The position numbers and the translations under genes were made by a program. The notes beneath the pieces are model-generated. The model searched no databases. It had not been told where the DNA came from and was given only the letters and a program-made list of their open reading frames with translations. A stretch of DNA of 42,814 nt from an uncultured Bacteroidia bacterium (lineage in GTDB: Bacteria > Bacteroidota > Bacteroidia > Bacteroidales > F082): NCBI GenBank assembly GCA_902771635.1, contig CACXXW010000018.1:1-42814 (forward strand), given 5' to 3'. Shown one piece after another: positions 16,338 to 25,273 of the stretch. How positions within the stretch are numbered: the first letter of the stretch is position 1; every line of letters starts with the position of its first letter.

Positions 16338-16430
16338 TATTCAATTTACATGTTCTATTGCACAAAAAACATACTTTTTTATGCAGTACAGCGTGTTTAT
16401 TGCATAAAATTGGATGTTATTGCACAACGA
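16338..16430 (+). repeat. Degenerate direct repeats (TATTGCA) with ~20 bp period
   Basis: TATTGCA followed by C/T-A-A recurs at 16356, 16398 and 16418, with weaker copies at 16338 (TATTCA) and 16379 (TTATGCA). Successive spacing is about 18-23 bp, two helical turns. The array begins about 10 nt after the ATPase stop and lies 90 nt or more upstream of the secA promoter. Confidence 0.6.
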
Positions 16431-16519
16431 TTTGAGCTGTTGCCACCAAGAAATCATGCAAAGCAGTTGCTTTACACTGACTTTTTGTCGCATATTTTCA
16501 CCAATTCACGGAAAAACAC

Positions 16520-16527
16520 TACCTTTG
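16520..16527 (+). promoter_or_regulatory. -7 box of secA
   Basis: TACCTTTG matches TAnnTTTG and is the only perfect box in this gap. No TTTG at the usual -33 distance is seen. The leader to ATG at 16599 would be about 65 nt. Confidence 0.55.
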
Positions 16528-16558
16528 CACGAATTTTGCGCTTGACGCAAACTATTGA

Positions 16559-16586
16559 ATTTTAAATTTTAAATTTTGAATTTTAA
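16559..16586 (+). repeat. AT-rich heptamer repeat in the secA leader
   Basis: Four consecutive heptamers (ATTTTAA, ATTTTAA, ATTTTGA, ATTTTAA) lie 12 nt before the secA start. Such unstructured AT-rich leaders are common before Bacteroidota genes and may aid ribosome access. Confidence 0.6.
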
Positions 16587-16598
16587 ATCACTGAATAA

Positions 16599-18305
16599 AT
16601 GGGATTTCTAAAGAAACTCTTCGGCGACAAGGCCTCACGCGACAACAAGGCCCTGCAGCCCATACTCGAAAAGACCCTCAAGGCTTACGAACAAATCGAG
16701 AAACTCGACATCGACAGCCTGAGACATAAAACCGTAGAATTCAAGGAATACATCAAGAACAAGACCGCTGCCGAAGTGGCCGAAATCGCCGAGCTGAAAG
16801 CCAAGGCCGAAGCCAACTTCGACATGGACCCCGATGAGAAGGAGAAGCTCTACACCCAGATCGACAAGCTTGAAAAACAGGAGCTTGACCATATTGAAGA
16901 AGCACTGAACGATATCCTTCCCGAAGCATTCTCCGTGGTGAAAGCTGCCGCCAAGTACTTCTGTGAGCACGAGACCGTAGTGGTCACTGCCACCGACCTC
17001 GACCGCGAATTGGCTGCCAAATACGAGCACGTCACCATCGAGGGCGACAAGGCCTACTACAAGAACAGCTGGATGGCTGGCGGTAACATGGTGACCTGGG
17101 ACATGGTACACTACAACTGCCAGATCATTGGCGGTATCGTGCTGCACCAAGGCAAAATCGCTGAGATGGCCACTGGTGAAGGTAAGACCCTCGTGGCTAC
17201 GCTGCCCGTATACCTGAATGCCTTGGCGGGCAAGGGTGTGCATGTGGTCACCGTGAACGACTATCTGGCCAAACGTGACTCCGAGTGGATGGGCGCGATG
17301 TATGAGTTCCTCGGCCTCACCGTCGACTGCATCGACAAGCACGAGCCCAACTCGGCCGCCCGTCGCCGCGCCTACAACTGCGACATCACCTACGGTACCA
17401 ACAACGAGTTTGGTTTCGACTACCTGCGTGACAATATGACAGGCAACCCCGATGAGCTGGTGCAGCGCAAACACCACTATGCCATCGTCGACGAGGTCGA
17501 CTCGGTCTTGATCGATGATGCCCGTACGCCTTTGATCATCAGTGGCCCCACACCGCGCGGCGACCAACAGGAGTTCGATGAGCTGAAACCTGATGTCGTC
17601 AAGTTGTATGAAGCCCAAAAACGTTATGTGACTTCGATTTTGGCAGAGGCAAAGAAAATCCTCACCGACCCCAATGCCACCGAGGATGAAAAGAAACACG
17701 GTGCTGACCAACTCTTCCGCGCCTATCGTGGTCTGCCCAAAAACAACGCTCTCATCAAGTTCCTGAGTGAGGAAGGCATGAAGAGCTTGTTGCAGAAGAC
17801 AGAGGGCTTCTACATGCAGAACCGCAACGAGAACATGCATATCATCGATGATGAGTTGTATTTTGTCATCGATGAGAAACTGAATACAGTGGTCCTCACC
17901 GACAAGGGCAGTGAGCAACTGGCACAAGCCTACAACGACCCATCTTTCTTCATCATACCCGATGTGGGTGCCGAGGTTGCAGATTTGGAGCACTCCGATC
18001 TTAGTAACGATGAGAAAGTGCTACGCAAGGCCGAGCTGATGCGTAACTTCGCCGAGAAGTCGGAGCGCCTGCACACCGTACAGCAACTGCTGAAGGCCTA
18101 CACCTTGTTTGAGAAGGATGTCGACTATGTCATCATCGACAACAAAGTGAAAATCGTGGATGAGCAGACAGGTCGTATTATGGAAGGCCGCCGTTGGAGC
18201 GACGGTCTGCACCAAGCCGTGGAGGCCAAGGAAAACGTGAAGGTGGAAGCCGCCACGCAGACCTACGCCACCATCACCTTGCAGAACTACTTCCGTATGT
18301 ACTGA
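16599..18305 (+). CDS. secA: Protein translocase ATPase SecA, N-terminal portion (frame broken)
   Basis: SecA is the cytosolic motor that drives precursors through SecYEG. This frame covers about 568 residues: the helical N-terminus, Walker A ([16 protein letters not shown], near residue 190), [31 protein letters not shown], and Walker B in [18 protein letters not shown], then the preprotein cross-linking and wing regions. It ends LQNYFRMY followed at once by TGA. SecA proteins continue here with roughly [19 protein letters not shown]; that continuation is found from 18305 in another frame. About 16 nt are therefore missing after TAC at 18302. The gene is essential, so a sequence or assembly error is more likely than a true loss. 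Confidence 0.93.
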   Translation: MGFLKKLFGDKASRDNKALQPILEKTLKAYEQIEKLDIDSLRHKTVEFKEYIKNKTAAEVAEIAELKAKAEANFDMDPDEKEKLYTQIDKLEKQELDHIEEALNDILPEAFSVVKAAAKYFCEHETVVVTATDLDRELAAKYEHVTIEGDKAYYKNSWMAGGNMVTWDMVHYNCQIIGGIVLHQGKIAEMATGEGKTLVATLPVYLNALAGKGVHVVTVNDYLAKRDSEWMGAMYEFLGLTVDCIDKHEPNSAARRRAYNCDITYGTNNEFGFDYLRDNMTGNPDELVQRKHHYAIVDEVDSVLIDDARTPLIISGPTPRGDQQEFDELKPDVVKLYEAQKRYVTSILAEAKKILTDPNATEDEKKHGADQLFRAYRGLPKNNALIKFLSEEGMKSLLQKTEGFYMQNRNENMHIIDDELYFVIDEKLNTVVLTDKGSEQLAQAYNDPSFFIIPDVGAEVADLEHSDLSNDEKVLRKAELMRNFAEKSERLHTVQQLLKAYTLFEKDVDYVIIDNKVKIVDEQTGRIMEGRRWSDGLHQAVEAKENVKVEAATQTYATITLQNYFRMY

Positions 18306-19885
18306 CCGGTACTGCTGAGACAGAAGCGGGCGAGTTCTGGGACATCTACAAACTCGATGTGGTTGTCATCCCGACCAACCGTCCCATTGCCCGTATCGAC
18401 CAAGAGGACATGCTTTATAAGACAAAGCGCGAGAAATATAACGCCATCATCGAAGAAATCCAAAGATTAGTCAGCGAAGGTCGTCCTGTACTGGTGGGTA
18501 CCACCTCAGTGGAAGTCTCCGAGTTGCTGAGCCGTATGCTGACGCGTAAAGGCATTCCGCACAACGTGTTGAACGCTAAGTTGCACTTCAAGGAAGCCCA
18601 AATCGTCAAGGAAGCTGGTCAGGCAGGCACTGTGACCATCGCCACCAACATGGCAGGTCGTGGTACCGACATCAAGTTGGGACCTGGCGTGAAGGAAGCT
18701 GGTGGTTTGGCCATCATCGGCACCGAGCGCCACGAGTCACGCCGTGTCGACCGTCAGCTGCGTGGCCGTTCCGGACGTCAAGGTGACCCCGGTAGTTCAC
18801 AGTTCTACATCTCCTTGGAGGACAACCTGATGCGTTTGTTTGGTTCCGAACGTATGGCCAATATGATGGACCGTATCGGCATTCAGGAAGGCGAAGTCAT
18901 CCAGCACTCGATGATGACCAAACAGATTGAGAAAGCGCAAAAGAAAGTCGAAGAGAACCACTTCGGTGTTCGTAAGCACCTGTTGGAATACGATGACGTG
19001 ATGAACGCACAACGTGAGGTCATCTACAAGAAACGTCGTCACGCCTTGTTCGGAGAGCGTCTCTCCATCGACCTCAACAATATGATGTACGACTTTGGCG
19101 AGAAACTCATCGAAGAATTCAAGGATTCGAAAGACTACGAAGGCCTCAAAATGGAGTTGCTTTCGAGCATGGGTATCGAGCCTCCTTTCAGCGAAGAAGA
19201 GTTTGACAGAAGCAAGACCGATGAGTTGGCCGAGAAACTCTTCGATGCTGCATTGGAGCATTATAAGGAGAAGGCTCGTATCATCGGTGAAAAGACGCTG
19301 CCCGTCATCAAGAACGTGTATGAAAACCAGACACATTTCGAGAACATCGCTATCCCGATTACCGACGGTAAGCGTGGCATGAATGTCATCGTCAACCTGA
19401 AAAAGGCTGTTGAAAACGGTGCCCGCGAAGTGAACCTCTGCATCGAGAAGAGCATCACCCTTGGCCTCATCGACAACGCTTGGAAGGAACACCTCCGCGA
19501 GCTCGACGACCTGAAGGAATCAGTGCAGAACGCCTCCTACGAACAGAAAGACCCGTTGGTCATCTACAAGCTGGAGTCGTTCAACCTGTTCAAGGCCATG
19601 TTGGAGAAGATCAACGAAGACGTCATCTCCTTCCTAATGCGTGCCGACATCCCGACACAAGACCCGAACACCGTCCGTGAGTCGCGCGGTCCGCAAGGCA
19701 TCGACAAGTCGAAGATCCGTGAGCAACGTCAAGACTTGCTGGCACAATCGCACAGCGACACCCAACAGAAGCAAATCACGCAGCCCATCCACGTGGAGAA
19801 GAAAGTGGGCCGTAACGACCCATGCCCTTGCGGAAGCGGCAAGAAGTACAAGAACTGCCATGGACGCATGGAGGCTGCTGAGTAA
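18305..19885 (+). CDS. secA: Protein translocase ATPase SecA, C-terminal portion (frame broken)
   Basis: Homology resumes at [20 protein letters not shown] and runs to the stop, with no proper start of its own (the frame is nominally open from 18194). It holds the second motor domain ([39 protein letters not shown]), the helical scaffold and the C-terminal zinc motif [13 protein letters not shown] that binds SecB and phospholipid in other bacteria. Together both parts give about 1,095 residues, usual for Bacteroidota SecA with its long N-terminal insertion. A -1 shift at 18302 would rejoin the frames but leave about five conserved residues missing. Confidence 0.92.
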   Translation, partial: TGTAETEAGEFWDIYKLDVVVIPTNRPIARIDQEDMLYKTKREKYNAIIEEIQRLVSEGRPVLVGTTSVEVSELLSRMLTRKGIPHNVLNAKLHFKEAQIVKEAGQAGTVTIATNMAGRGTDIKLGPGVKEAGGLAIIGTERHESRRVDRQLRGRSGRQGDPGSSQFYISLEDNLMRLFGSERMANMMDRIGIQEGEVIQHSMMTKQIEKAQKKVEENHFGVRKHLLEYDDVMNAQREVIYKKRRHALFGERLSIDLNNMMYDFGEKLIEEFKDSKDYEGLKMELLSSMGIEPPFSEEEFDRSKTDELAEKLFDAALEHYKEKARIIGEKTLPVIKNVYENQTHFENIAIPITDGKRGMNVIVNLKKAVENGAREVNLCIEKSITLGLIDNAWKEHLRELDDLKESVQNASYEQKDPLVIYKLESFNLFKAMLEKINEDVISFLMRADIPTQDPNTVRESRGPQGIDKSKIREQRQDLLAQSHSDTQQKQITQPIHVEKKVGRNDPCPCGSGKKYKNCHGRMEAAE

Positions 19886-19906
19886 ATCGTTATCGTCAGT
19901 TAGCTA

Positions 19907-19950
19907 TTAGCCATTAGCTGTTAGCCTCAGGCTACCATGCTAATGGCTAA
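19907..19950. repeat. Palindromic repeat between secA and pyrH
   Basis: TTAGCCATTAGC (19907-19918) and GCTAATGGCTAA (19939-19950) are perfect inverted copies around a 20-nt loop that itself holds TAGCC/GGCTA. It has no T-run, so it is more a REP-like element than a terminator. The loop contains GCTACCA, shared with the hairpin at 28528-28577. Confidence 0.75.
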
Positions 19951-19988
19951 CAGCCAAATTATAAAAACCATACGCTAAATTCTTGAAT

Positions 19989-20696
19989 ATGAAATACAAC
20001 AGAGTACTCCTGAAACTCAGCGGCGAGGCCCTGATGGGCAGCCAGCAATACGGCATCGATCCGCAACGCCTCAACGAATATGCTGATGAAATCATCGAAG
20101 CCGCAAAGGCTGGTGTGCAAATCGGCATCGTCATCGGCGGCGGCAACATCTATCGCGGCTTGCAAGGTGCCTCAAAGGGCATGGACCGCATCCAAGGCGA
20201 CTACATGGGCATGCTCGCCACCGTCATCAACTCGATGGCCATGCAATCGACCTTACAGAGCAAAGGCCAAAAAGCCACCCTACTTGCTGGTCTTTACATC
20301 GACCGCATCGCCGACACTATGAGCAGCGCCAAGGCCATCCGTCTGCTTGAGGAAGGCCACATTGTGGTGATGGGTGCTGGCACAGGCAACCCTTTCTTCA
20401 CCACCGACACAGGCTCTGCCCTCCGCGCCGTGGAGATCAAGGCCGACATCATCCTGAAAGGCACCCGCGTGGATGGTATTTACACCGCCGATCCAGAAAA
20501 AGACCCGACGGCCACCAAGTTCGAACACATCACCTACGATGAGGCCTACCAACGCAATCTGAAGGTGATGGACATGACCGCCTTCACCATGTGCAAGGAA
20601 AACGACATGCCGATGTATGTGTTTGACATGAACACGCGCGGCAACCTGATGAAGGTATTGCGTGGTGAGAACATCGGGACACTGGTCACCAAGTAA
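19989..20696 (+). CDS. pyrH: UMP kinase
   Basis: PyrH phosphorylates UMP to UDP in the cytosol. Motifs of the bacterial amino-acid-kinase fold are RVLLKLSGEALMG at the N-terminus, IVIGGGNIYRG, GAGTGNPFFTTDTGSALRA and GTRVDGIYTADPEKDPTATK. The ATG at 19989 is preferred because the protein then starts directly with MKYNRVLLK; a TTG two codons upstream is in frame. It is 235 residues, as expected. frr, its common neighbour in many bacteria, follows one gene later. Confidence 0.97.
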   Translation: MKYNRVLLKLSGEALMGSQQYGIDPQRLNEYADEIIEAAKAGVQIGIVIGGGNIYRGLQGASKGMDRIQGDYMGMLATVINSMAMQSTLQSKGQKATLLAGLYIDRIADTMSSAKAIRLLEEGHIVVMGAGTGNPFFTTDTGSALRAVEIKADIILKGTRVDGIYTADPEKDPTATKFEHITYDEAYQRNLKVMDMTAFTMCKENDMPMYVFDMNTRGNLMKVLRGENIGTLVTK

Positions 20697-20717
20697 AACC
20701 CTTATCGAATTCGCTTC

Positions 20718-20819
20718 GCGTCACTGCGAGGCACGAAGCAGTCCAGGGTAAAAGCTCTTTTTCTAGATTGACTCCGTCGAATCTTCGATTTGCTTCGTCG
20801 TTCCTCCTCGCAATGACGC
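20718..20819. repeat. Inverted repeat of the GCGTCATTGCGAGG type
   Basis: Left arm 20718-20740 and right arm 20791-20819 share GCGTCAyTGCGAGG and ACGAAGCA in inverted order, the left arm being shorter by several bases. I recall this sequence type as an interspersed repeat common to many bacteria. It fills most of the pyrH-glycosyltransferase gap. Confidence 0.75.
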
Positions 20820-20834
20820 AAAGCGTGGGAAAAA

Positions 20835-22730
20835 ATGAGAACAAGAAAAAACCATCTGCGCAAAACCCACAATGTGCCGAGCAAGAGAATGGATTACATC
20901 CTCTTGGCAATCATTATGGTAGTGGCTGCCGTGCTTCGTTTGTGGAAACTCGGCCAAATCCCTTTTATGCACGATGAGTTCAGCGCATTGCTCCGCACCC
21001 GTTTCGACAACTTCCACGACTTTATCCAACAGGGCATCATGCCCGACAGTCATCCCATTGGGGTGCAGCTTTTCCTTTGGGGTTGGGTGAAACTCTTCGG
21101 TTGGAGCGCGTTTTGGGTCAAACTGCCTTTTGTGCTGATGGGCATCGGTTCCATATACCTTATTTATTTAATAGGGCGGCAGTGGTTCAACCGAAAAGCG
21201 GGTCTGTTCTCGGCCGCCTTCTTTGCCGTCAGCCAATTCACAATATTTTACAGTCAGTTGGCGCGACCTTATTCGGCGGGGCTGTTTTTCGTCTTGCTGA
21301 TGGCGGTGTTTTGGTACAAGGTCGTTTTCGGGACGAAAACGCCGACAATGAAGACATACATCGGTTTTGCACTTTCGGCATGGGCCTGCTCGCTGACCCA
21401 GTATTTCTCCATCGCGCAGGCAGGACTGATTTTCCTTACCGGATTATTCTTCCTACCTAAAGAAAGACGCAAAGCCTACTGGCTCAGTGGAATAGCCGCA
21501 GTGGTCTTGTTTGCTCCTACCCTACCCATTTTCTACCAGCAACTCTTCGTGAGTGGCAGCATCGGTGGTTGGCTGAGTGCACCCAAGTCCTCCTTTTTCA
21601 CGGATTTCCTCCAATACACGATGAACTACTCGCAGTTATTTATGTTTGCCACAGGCATCATTATCCTATTGCCGCTTATTCTAGGCAAACGTAGCAAACT
21701 GCGTCAGCCCTTGCGTTGGGCGGGTATCGCCTGGTTTGTCATCATCTTTGCCATCGCGTTCATCTATTCCTTAAAGCGCGAACCTATTTTGCAACATAGC
21801 ACGCTGATTTTCAGCTATCCTTTTGTTATCATTGTGGCTTTCTCTCTGTATGGCACACGCACCTTGTCTCCATGGCAAACTGCGCTGGTCGTTGCCGTCA
21901 TCCTCTTTGTCGGTACCACCTCGCTCATCATGGAACGCCGCCACTTCGACTTGATGTACCATCAAGGCTATGACCAGATTGCCTCCAAGATGAAGCAGGA
22001 CAAAGAAAAATATGGCGACAAGATCCAGTTTGCCACCCGCACTGAAATCGGCGAGGCTGCAGAGTTCTACCAATCTCAAACTGATGTCGACAACCGTGTG
22101 GTCTTTAACCGCTACAGCAACCTCGGCGAATTCAACCAATGGCTTTACGAGCACAAGGAAAATCCCATGCTGGGTTTCGGCTGGACCGACTACGTCAATC
22201 CCATTTGGGAAGTCACCGCCGTGGGCAACTATCCTTACCTCATCGAGAAGAAAGACTGGTTCACTTCGCGATATCTCACCTTAAGCAAGACCCCAACGGA
22301 AGGCGCACGATACATGCTCAATGAATTGAGTGCCGATTCCTGTCGTTACATTGAAGGCCAAGAATGGGGTGAAGTTTTCACCTTCCCGTGCGACTCGCTG
22401 CCCAAGGATATTGAGGCATTGGGAGTCGTTGCCCGTTTCACCAACGAGATCGAAATCAACAACTGTGTTGTCGTCATCGAGGTCCACGATGCCACGACCG
22501 ACTCCATCGTATTATGGCACAGTTCCCTGCCCGAAGACGGGCATTTCTTCTCAGGCAGCCATATTGTTGCCGATGCCCTTATTTTCGGAGAAGACCTTTC
22601 GCCTGTAGGCAAGACCATCAAGACCTTCCTTTGGAACCAAGACAAGAAGCCCCTTGTCGTGACCAAGATAAGCTATTATTTCACCAACAAAAGTCATGTA
22701 CTGACGGGTTTGTACGAGCCGCTCAACTAA
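20835..22730 (+). CDS. Membrane glycosyltransferase, GT-C / GT39-ArnT-like
   Basis: The 631-residue protein has many hydrophobic segments across its first 400 residues (DYILLAIIMVVAAVLRLW, LPFVLMGIGSIYLIYLIG and others) and a soluble C-terminal part. The first loop has IPFMHDEFSALLRT, the acidic DE-type motif of GT-C enzymes, followed by MPDSHPIGVQLFLWGWVKL. Such enzymes transfer sugars from polyprenyl phosphate donors on the periplasmic side. Donor and acceptor are unknown here. The start at 20835 gives a basic 18-residue N-terminus; ATG at 20889 (MDYILL) is an equally possible start, directly before the first membrane helix. The gene abuts the repeat element. Confidence 0.82.
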   Translation: MRTRKNHLRKTHNVPSKRMDYILLAIIMVVAAVLRLWKLGQIPFMHDEFSALLRTRFDNFHDFIQQGIMPDSHPIGVQLFLWGWVKLFGWSAFWVKLPFVLMGIGSIYLIYLIGRQWFNRKAGLFSAAFFAVSQFTIFYSQLARPYSAGLFFVLLMAVFWYKVVFGTKTPTMKTYIGFALSAWACSLTQYFSIAQAGLIFLTGLFFLPKERRKAYWLSGIAAVVLFAPTLPIFYQQLFVSGSIGGWLSAPKSSFFTDFLQYTMNYSQLFMFATGIIILLPLILGKRSKLRQPLRWAGIAWFVIIFAIAFIYSLKREPILQHSTLIFSYPFVIIVAFSLYGTRTLSPWQTALVVAVILFVGTTSLIMERRHFDLMYHQGYDQIASKMKQDKEKYGDKIQFATRTEIGEAAEFYQSQTDVDNRVVFNRYSNLGEFNQWLYEHKENPMLGFGWTDYVNPIWEVTAVGNYPYLIEKKDWFTSRYLTLSKTPTEGARYMLNELSADSCRYIEGQEWGEVFTFPCDSLPKDIEALGVVARFTNEIEINNCVVVIEVHDATTDSIVLWHSSLPEDGHFFSGSHIVADALIFGEDLSPVGKTIKTFLWNQDKKPLVVTKISYYFTNKSHVLTGLYEPLN

Positions 22731-22750
22731 GAGAGAAAAATGGCAAGATT

Positions 22751-22782
22751 TTTGAGTGGAAAAAGAAAAATAATTACTTTTG
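22751..22782 (+). promoter_or_regulatory. Promoter of frr
   Basis: TTTG at 22751-22754 and TACTTTTG at 22775-22782 are spaced by 20 nt. The frr start follows at 22802, and this supports that start over the longer upstream frame. Confidence 0.75.
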
Positions 22783-22801
22783 CACCAAAATTCAAACGAC
22801 T

Positions 22802-23251
22802 ATGACTGAAGATTCTCAATTTGTATTAGACGAGGCCACTGAAAGCATGGACAACACCATCAAGCACTTGGAGCATGAATTTCAGGGCATCAGGGTGCAA
22901 CCTTTCGACAAGAGCGCACTCGGCAACATTGCCAAGGCCATCTTGAACGCCAACTTGGGCTTCAACCCTATCAACAACGGTGAAATCCTTCGTATTAGCG
23001 TGCCCGCTTTGACTGAGGAACGTCGTAAAGAGCTGGTGAAGCGCACCAAGAACGCCGCCGAGGAAGCCAAAGTCGGCATCCGTGGCATCCGCCGCAACGC
23101 CAACGACGACGCCAAGAAACTGGAGAAAGATGTGATTTCTGAAGATGAGTCAAAGCTCCTTCAAGAAGAAATCCAGAAGCTCACCGACAAATACATCAAG
23201 AAGATTGATGACCTCACTGAGCTGAAGTCGAAGGACATCCTCACGGTGTAA
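22802..23251 (+). CDS. frr: Ribosome recycling factor with internal deletion
   Basis: RRF splits post-termination ribosomes together with EF-G. The C-terminal part is unmistakable: VQPFDKSALGNIAKAILNAN, LTEERRKELVKRTKNAAEEA, IRGIRRNANDDAKKLEKD and LTDKYIKKIDDL. The protein is only 149 residues against about 185 normally. After HLEHEFQGIR the usual TGRA...LLD...YYG...P stretch (about 36-40 residues, start of domain II) is absent, and the sequence goes straight to VQPFDKS. The deletion is in frame. Losing half of domain II should impair function, so an assembly error is suspected. The gene has its own promoter and is convergent with ddl. Confidence 0.93.
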   Translation: MTEDSQFVLDEATESMDNTIKHLEHEFQGIRVQPFDKSALGNIAKAILNANLGFNPINNGEILRISVPALTEERRKELVKRTKNAAEEAKVGIRGIRRNANDDAKKLEKDVISEDESKLLQEEIQKLTDKYIKKIDDLTELKSKDILTV

Positions 23252-23275
23252 TAACGATAAAAAAACGAAACGATT

Positions 23276-23305
23276 TGTAGAGACGTAGTGCGCTACGTCT
23301 CTACA
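23276..23305. terminator. Hairpin between convergent frr and ddl
   Basis: TGTAGAGACGTAG (23276-23288) and its exact inverse (23293-23305) enclose a TGCG loop, a 13-bp stem. The right side has a short T-rich stretch and the left an A-run, so it may stop transcription in both directions. The sequence also resembles a repeat seen in many genomes. Confidence 0.7.
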
Positions 23306-23310
23306 TTGTT

Positions 23311-24282
23311 TTATAAGACATTCTCTATCGCCATTTCAAACAGCCGTCCTAACGGCAATCCGAAGCATTGTGCCTGCTTGGGAATGATGCTGGCCTCCGA
23401 CATGCCTGGAACGATGTTGGCCTCGATGAAAAACACACCTTCATCGCTGACGATGTAGTCCATGCGGACAAAGCCCTTGCATTCCAATTTTTCGTATAGC
23501 ATCGCCGTTGTGGCCTTGATTTCGATTTCAGTGTCTTCATCCACTTGGGCGGGCGTCACCTCATCGCATTTGCCGGCGGTATATTTGGCTTCATAGTCGA
23601 AAAACTCGTTCTTGCTGCAAATCTCAGTCAGGGGGAAGACCATCATCTTGCCTTTATACTCCATGGCACCGCAGCCAAACTCGCGTCCGTCGACGAACTT
23701 CTCGCACATAATCTGTCGACCAGCCGCCCGAGCCGTATAGATGGCTGGATCAAGCTCTTCAGCCGTCTTCACTTTGGTCACACCCACGCTGGATCCGTTG
23801 CAGGTCGGCTTGACAAACAAAGGCAGCCCTAATTGCTTGATGATTTCATCGGCATCATATTTCTCTCCTTCGTTGATAAGAATTGAAGGCGACACCTTGA
23901 CTCCATAGGAAGCCACCACACGCTTGCAGAAGTCCTTATGGAATGTCAGGGCACAAGTGGTCAAAGGGGAAGAAGTGCAAGGAATACCCAACAACTCCAA
24001 ATAGCCCGACAATGGCCCGTTCTCACCAGGTTCGCCGTGAACCGCGTTGAAGGCCACATCGAATTTCGTTCTGTGTCCCCCTACTGAAATGGAAAAGTCA
24101 TTCTTGTCGACATCCACACGGGTACCATCTTTCAAGAGTCCATACCATCCCTTTTTCGACACTACAATTATCTTCGAATTATACAGTTCCGGATTCAAGT
24201 TCTGTTTCACTACCTGAGCACTTTTGACGGAAATTTCGAACTCTCCCGAATCTCCGCCACAAATAATTGCCACGTTTTTCAT
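23311..24282 (-). CDS. ddl: D-alanine--D-alanine ligase
   Basis: Ddl makes the D-Ala-D-Ala dipeptide for peptidoglycan. The ATP-grasp fold is intact: MKNVAIICGGDSGEFEISVK, FNAVHGEPGENGPLSGYLEL, LFVKPTCNGSSVGVTKV, and the C-terminal FIEANIVPGMSEASIIPKQA. The conserved end of the family is usually E-x-N-T-x-PGM; here it is EANIVPGM, with the Mg-binding Glu and Asn kept. The 323-residue length is normal. It is divergent from a PASTA-domain protein, fitting a cell-wall neighbourhood. Confidence 0.96.
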   Translation of the reverse strand: MKNVAIICGGDSGEFEISVKSAQVVKQNLNPELYNSKIIVVSKKGWYGLLKDGTRVDVDKNDFSISVGGHRTKFDVAFNAVHGEPGENGPLSGYLELLGIPCTSSPLTTCALTFHKDFCKRVVASYGVKVSPSILINEGEKYDADEIIKQLGLPLFVKPTCNGSSVGVTKVKTAEELDPAIYTARAAGRQIMCEKFVDGREFGCGAMEYKGKMMVFPLTEICSKNEFFDYEAKYTAGKCDEVTPAQVDEDTEIEIKATTAMLYEKLECKGFVRMDYIVSDEGVFFIEANIVPGMSEASIIPKQAQCFGLPLGRLFEMAIENVL

Positions 24283-24298
24283 ATTTTTTGTAATTTTG
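24267..24298 (+). promoter_or_regulatory. Promoter of the PASTA protein gene
   Basis: TTG at 24267-24269 and TAATTTTG at 24291-24298 are 21 nt apart, with the -33 element inside the 5' end of ddl. The 65-nt leader contains small overlapping dyads (GAGCA/TGCTC and CTCAA/TTGAG) at about 24310-24340. Confidence 0.6.
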
Positions 24299-24370
24299 TC
24301 GGTTTAATTGAGTGAGCAATAAAACTGCTCAAAATTGAGTTCTAAAAAACACGGCTAAATTAGGAAAAAT

Positions 24371-25273
24371 ATGGGACGATTCAGCTTCCTCAAGGAAAAG
24401 AAATTTTATCTCAACCTACTTCTCATAGTGATACTATCAGGTGTTTTGCTATGGTTAACATTCAGGTTATTAGACAGATACACACGTCACGGCAATGTCT
24501 ACATCATGCCTGATTTTGTGGGTCAAGACTTCCAACAAGTGAAGCACGACAACTCAAAAGACTTCAATTTCATCCTCATCGACAGCGTTTATCCCAAGGG
24601 ACAGCAGCCTGGAAGCATCTACCAACAAGACCCCTTGCCTGGCTCAAAAATCAAGAAAGGCAGGAATGTGTATGCCATCATCGTGGCTGTGACCCCCGAA
24701 AAGACGGTGATGCCTAACCTGAAAGGTATCTCGTTGCGCGAAGCCATTGGCCGCCTTGAATCAAGTGGCTTGGATGTTGACCACCTAGAATATGTGACCT
24801 ATTCCTATAAAAACAATGTCATTGACCAGTACTATCTGGGACAGCCCATCGAAAAAGGCACCGAATTGGTGAAAGGCAGCAAAATCACCTTGCATGTGGG
24901 CATTGGCGATGACAAATCGGACATAAAAGTGCCCAACCTCATTGGAAAAACCGCCGAAGAAGTGAAACGTCTGCTCAACTTGGCCGGCCTCAATCTCGGA
25001 AAGGAAGAAAGAGAAGACAATGATAGCATCCAATATATGTGCGTCAGAAGAATGACTCCGGGACCCAGCTCGGGTGCCGTCAAGCCAGGCACATACGTCG
25101 ATGTTTGCTACCACTCAAGCCGCACCTTGGACTTCAAGAAAGAGATGAAAGAGCTGTTGCACGAAGATTCCTTAGCCAATGTGCCACAACCTACGATTAA
25201 AATAGATACGATTACAGAAACCATAGAGACCACCGACTATGAAGAGGAAAATGAATTTGAAGATGAGTTTTAA
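24371..25273 (+). CDS. Membrane-anchored PASTA-domain protein
   Basis: A short basic N-terminus leads into one membrane helix (FYLNLLLIVILSGVLLWLTF), followed by an exported region with three PASTA domains: about residues 45-110 (IMPDFVGQDFQQVKHD), 112-178 (VMPNLKGISLREAIGRLESS) and 187-250 (KVPNLIGKTAEEVKRLL). The C-terminus is acidic (TTDYEEENEFEDEF). PASTA domains in other bacteria bind muropeptides or beta-lactams as parts of Ser/Thr kinases or PBPs. No kinase or transpeptidase domain is present here. The gene sits beside ddl, consistent with a cell-wall role, which is inferred. It overlaps the following gene by about 35 nt, depending on the start chosen. Confidence 0.92.
   Translation: MGRFSFLKEKKFYLNLLLIVILSGVLLWLTFRLLDRYTRHGNVYIMPDFVGQDFQQVKHDNSKDFNFILIDSVYPKGQQPGSIYQQDPLPGSKIKKGRNVYAIIVAVTPEKTVMPNLKGISLREAIGRLESSGLDVDHLEYVTYSYKNNVIDQYYLGQPIEKGTELVKGSKITLHVGIGDDKSDIKVPNLIGKTAEEVKRLLNLAGLNLGKEEREDNDSIQYMCVRRMTPGPSSGAVKPGTYVDVCYHSSRTLDFKKEMKELLHEDSLANVPQPTIKIDTITETIETTDYEEENEFEDEF

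Noticed and set aside
16350-16565. 71-residue open frame after the ATPase gene
   Set aside because: It spans the repeat array and the secA promoter, has no recognisable sequence and starts inside a repeat.
16635-17993. 452-codon open frame opposite secA
   Set aside because: It is antisense to an unmistakable SecA frame, and its residues show no motif; long antisense frames follow from the codon use of the real gene. The same holds for 30199-31443 opposite alaS, 13512-14324, 5563-6378 and 39023-39661.
18299-18310. Programmed -1 frameshift in secA
   Set aside because: There is no slippery heptamer or downstream stem at the site, and the shift would still leave out about five conserved residues; a deletion or assembly error explains it better.
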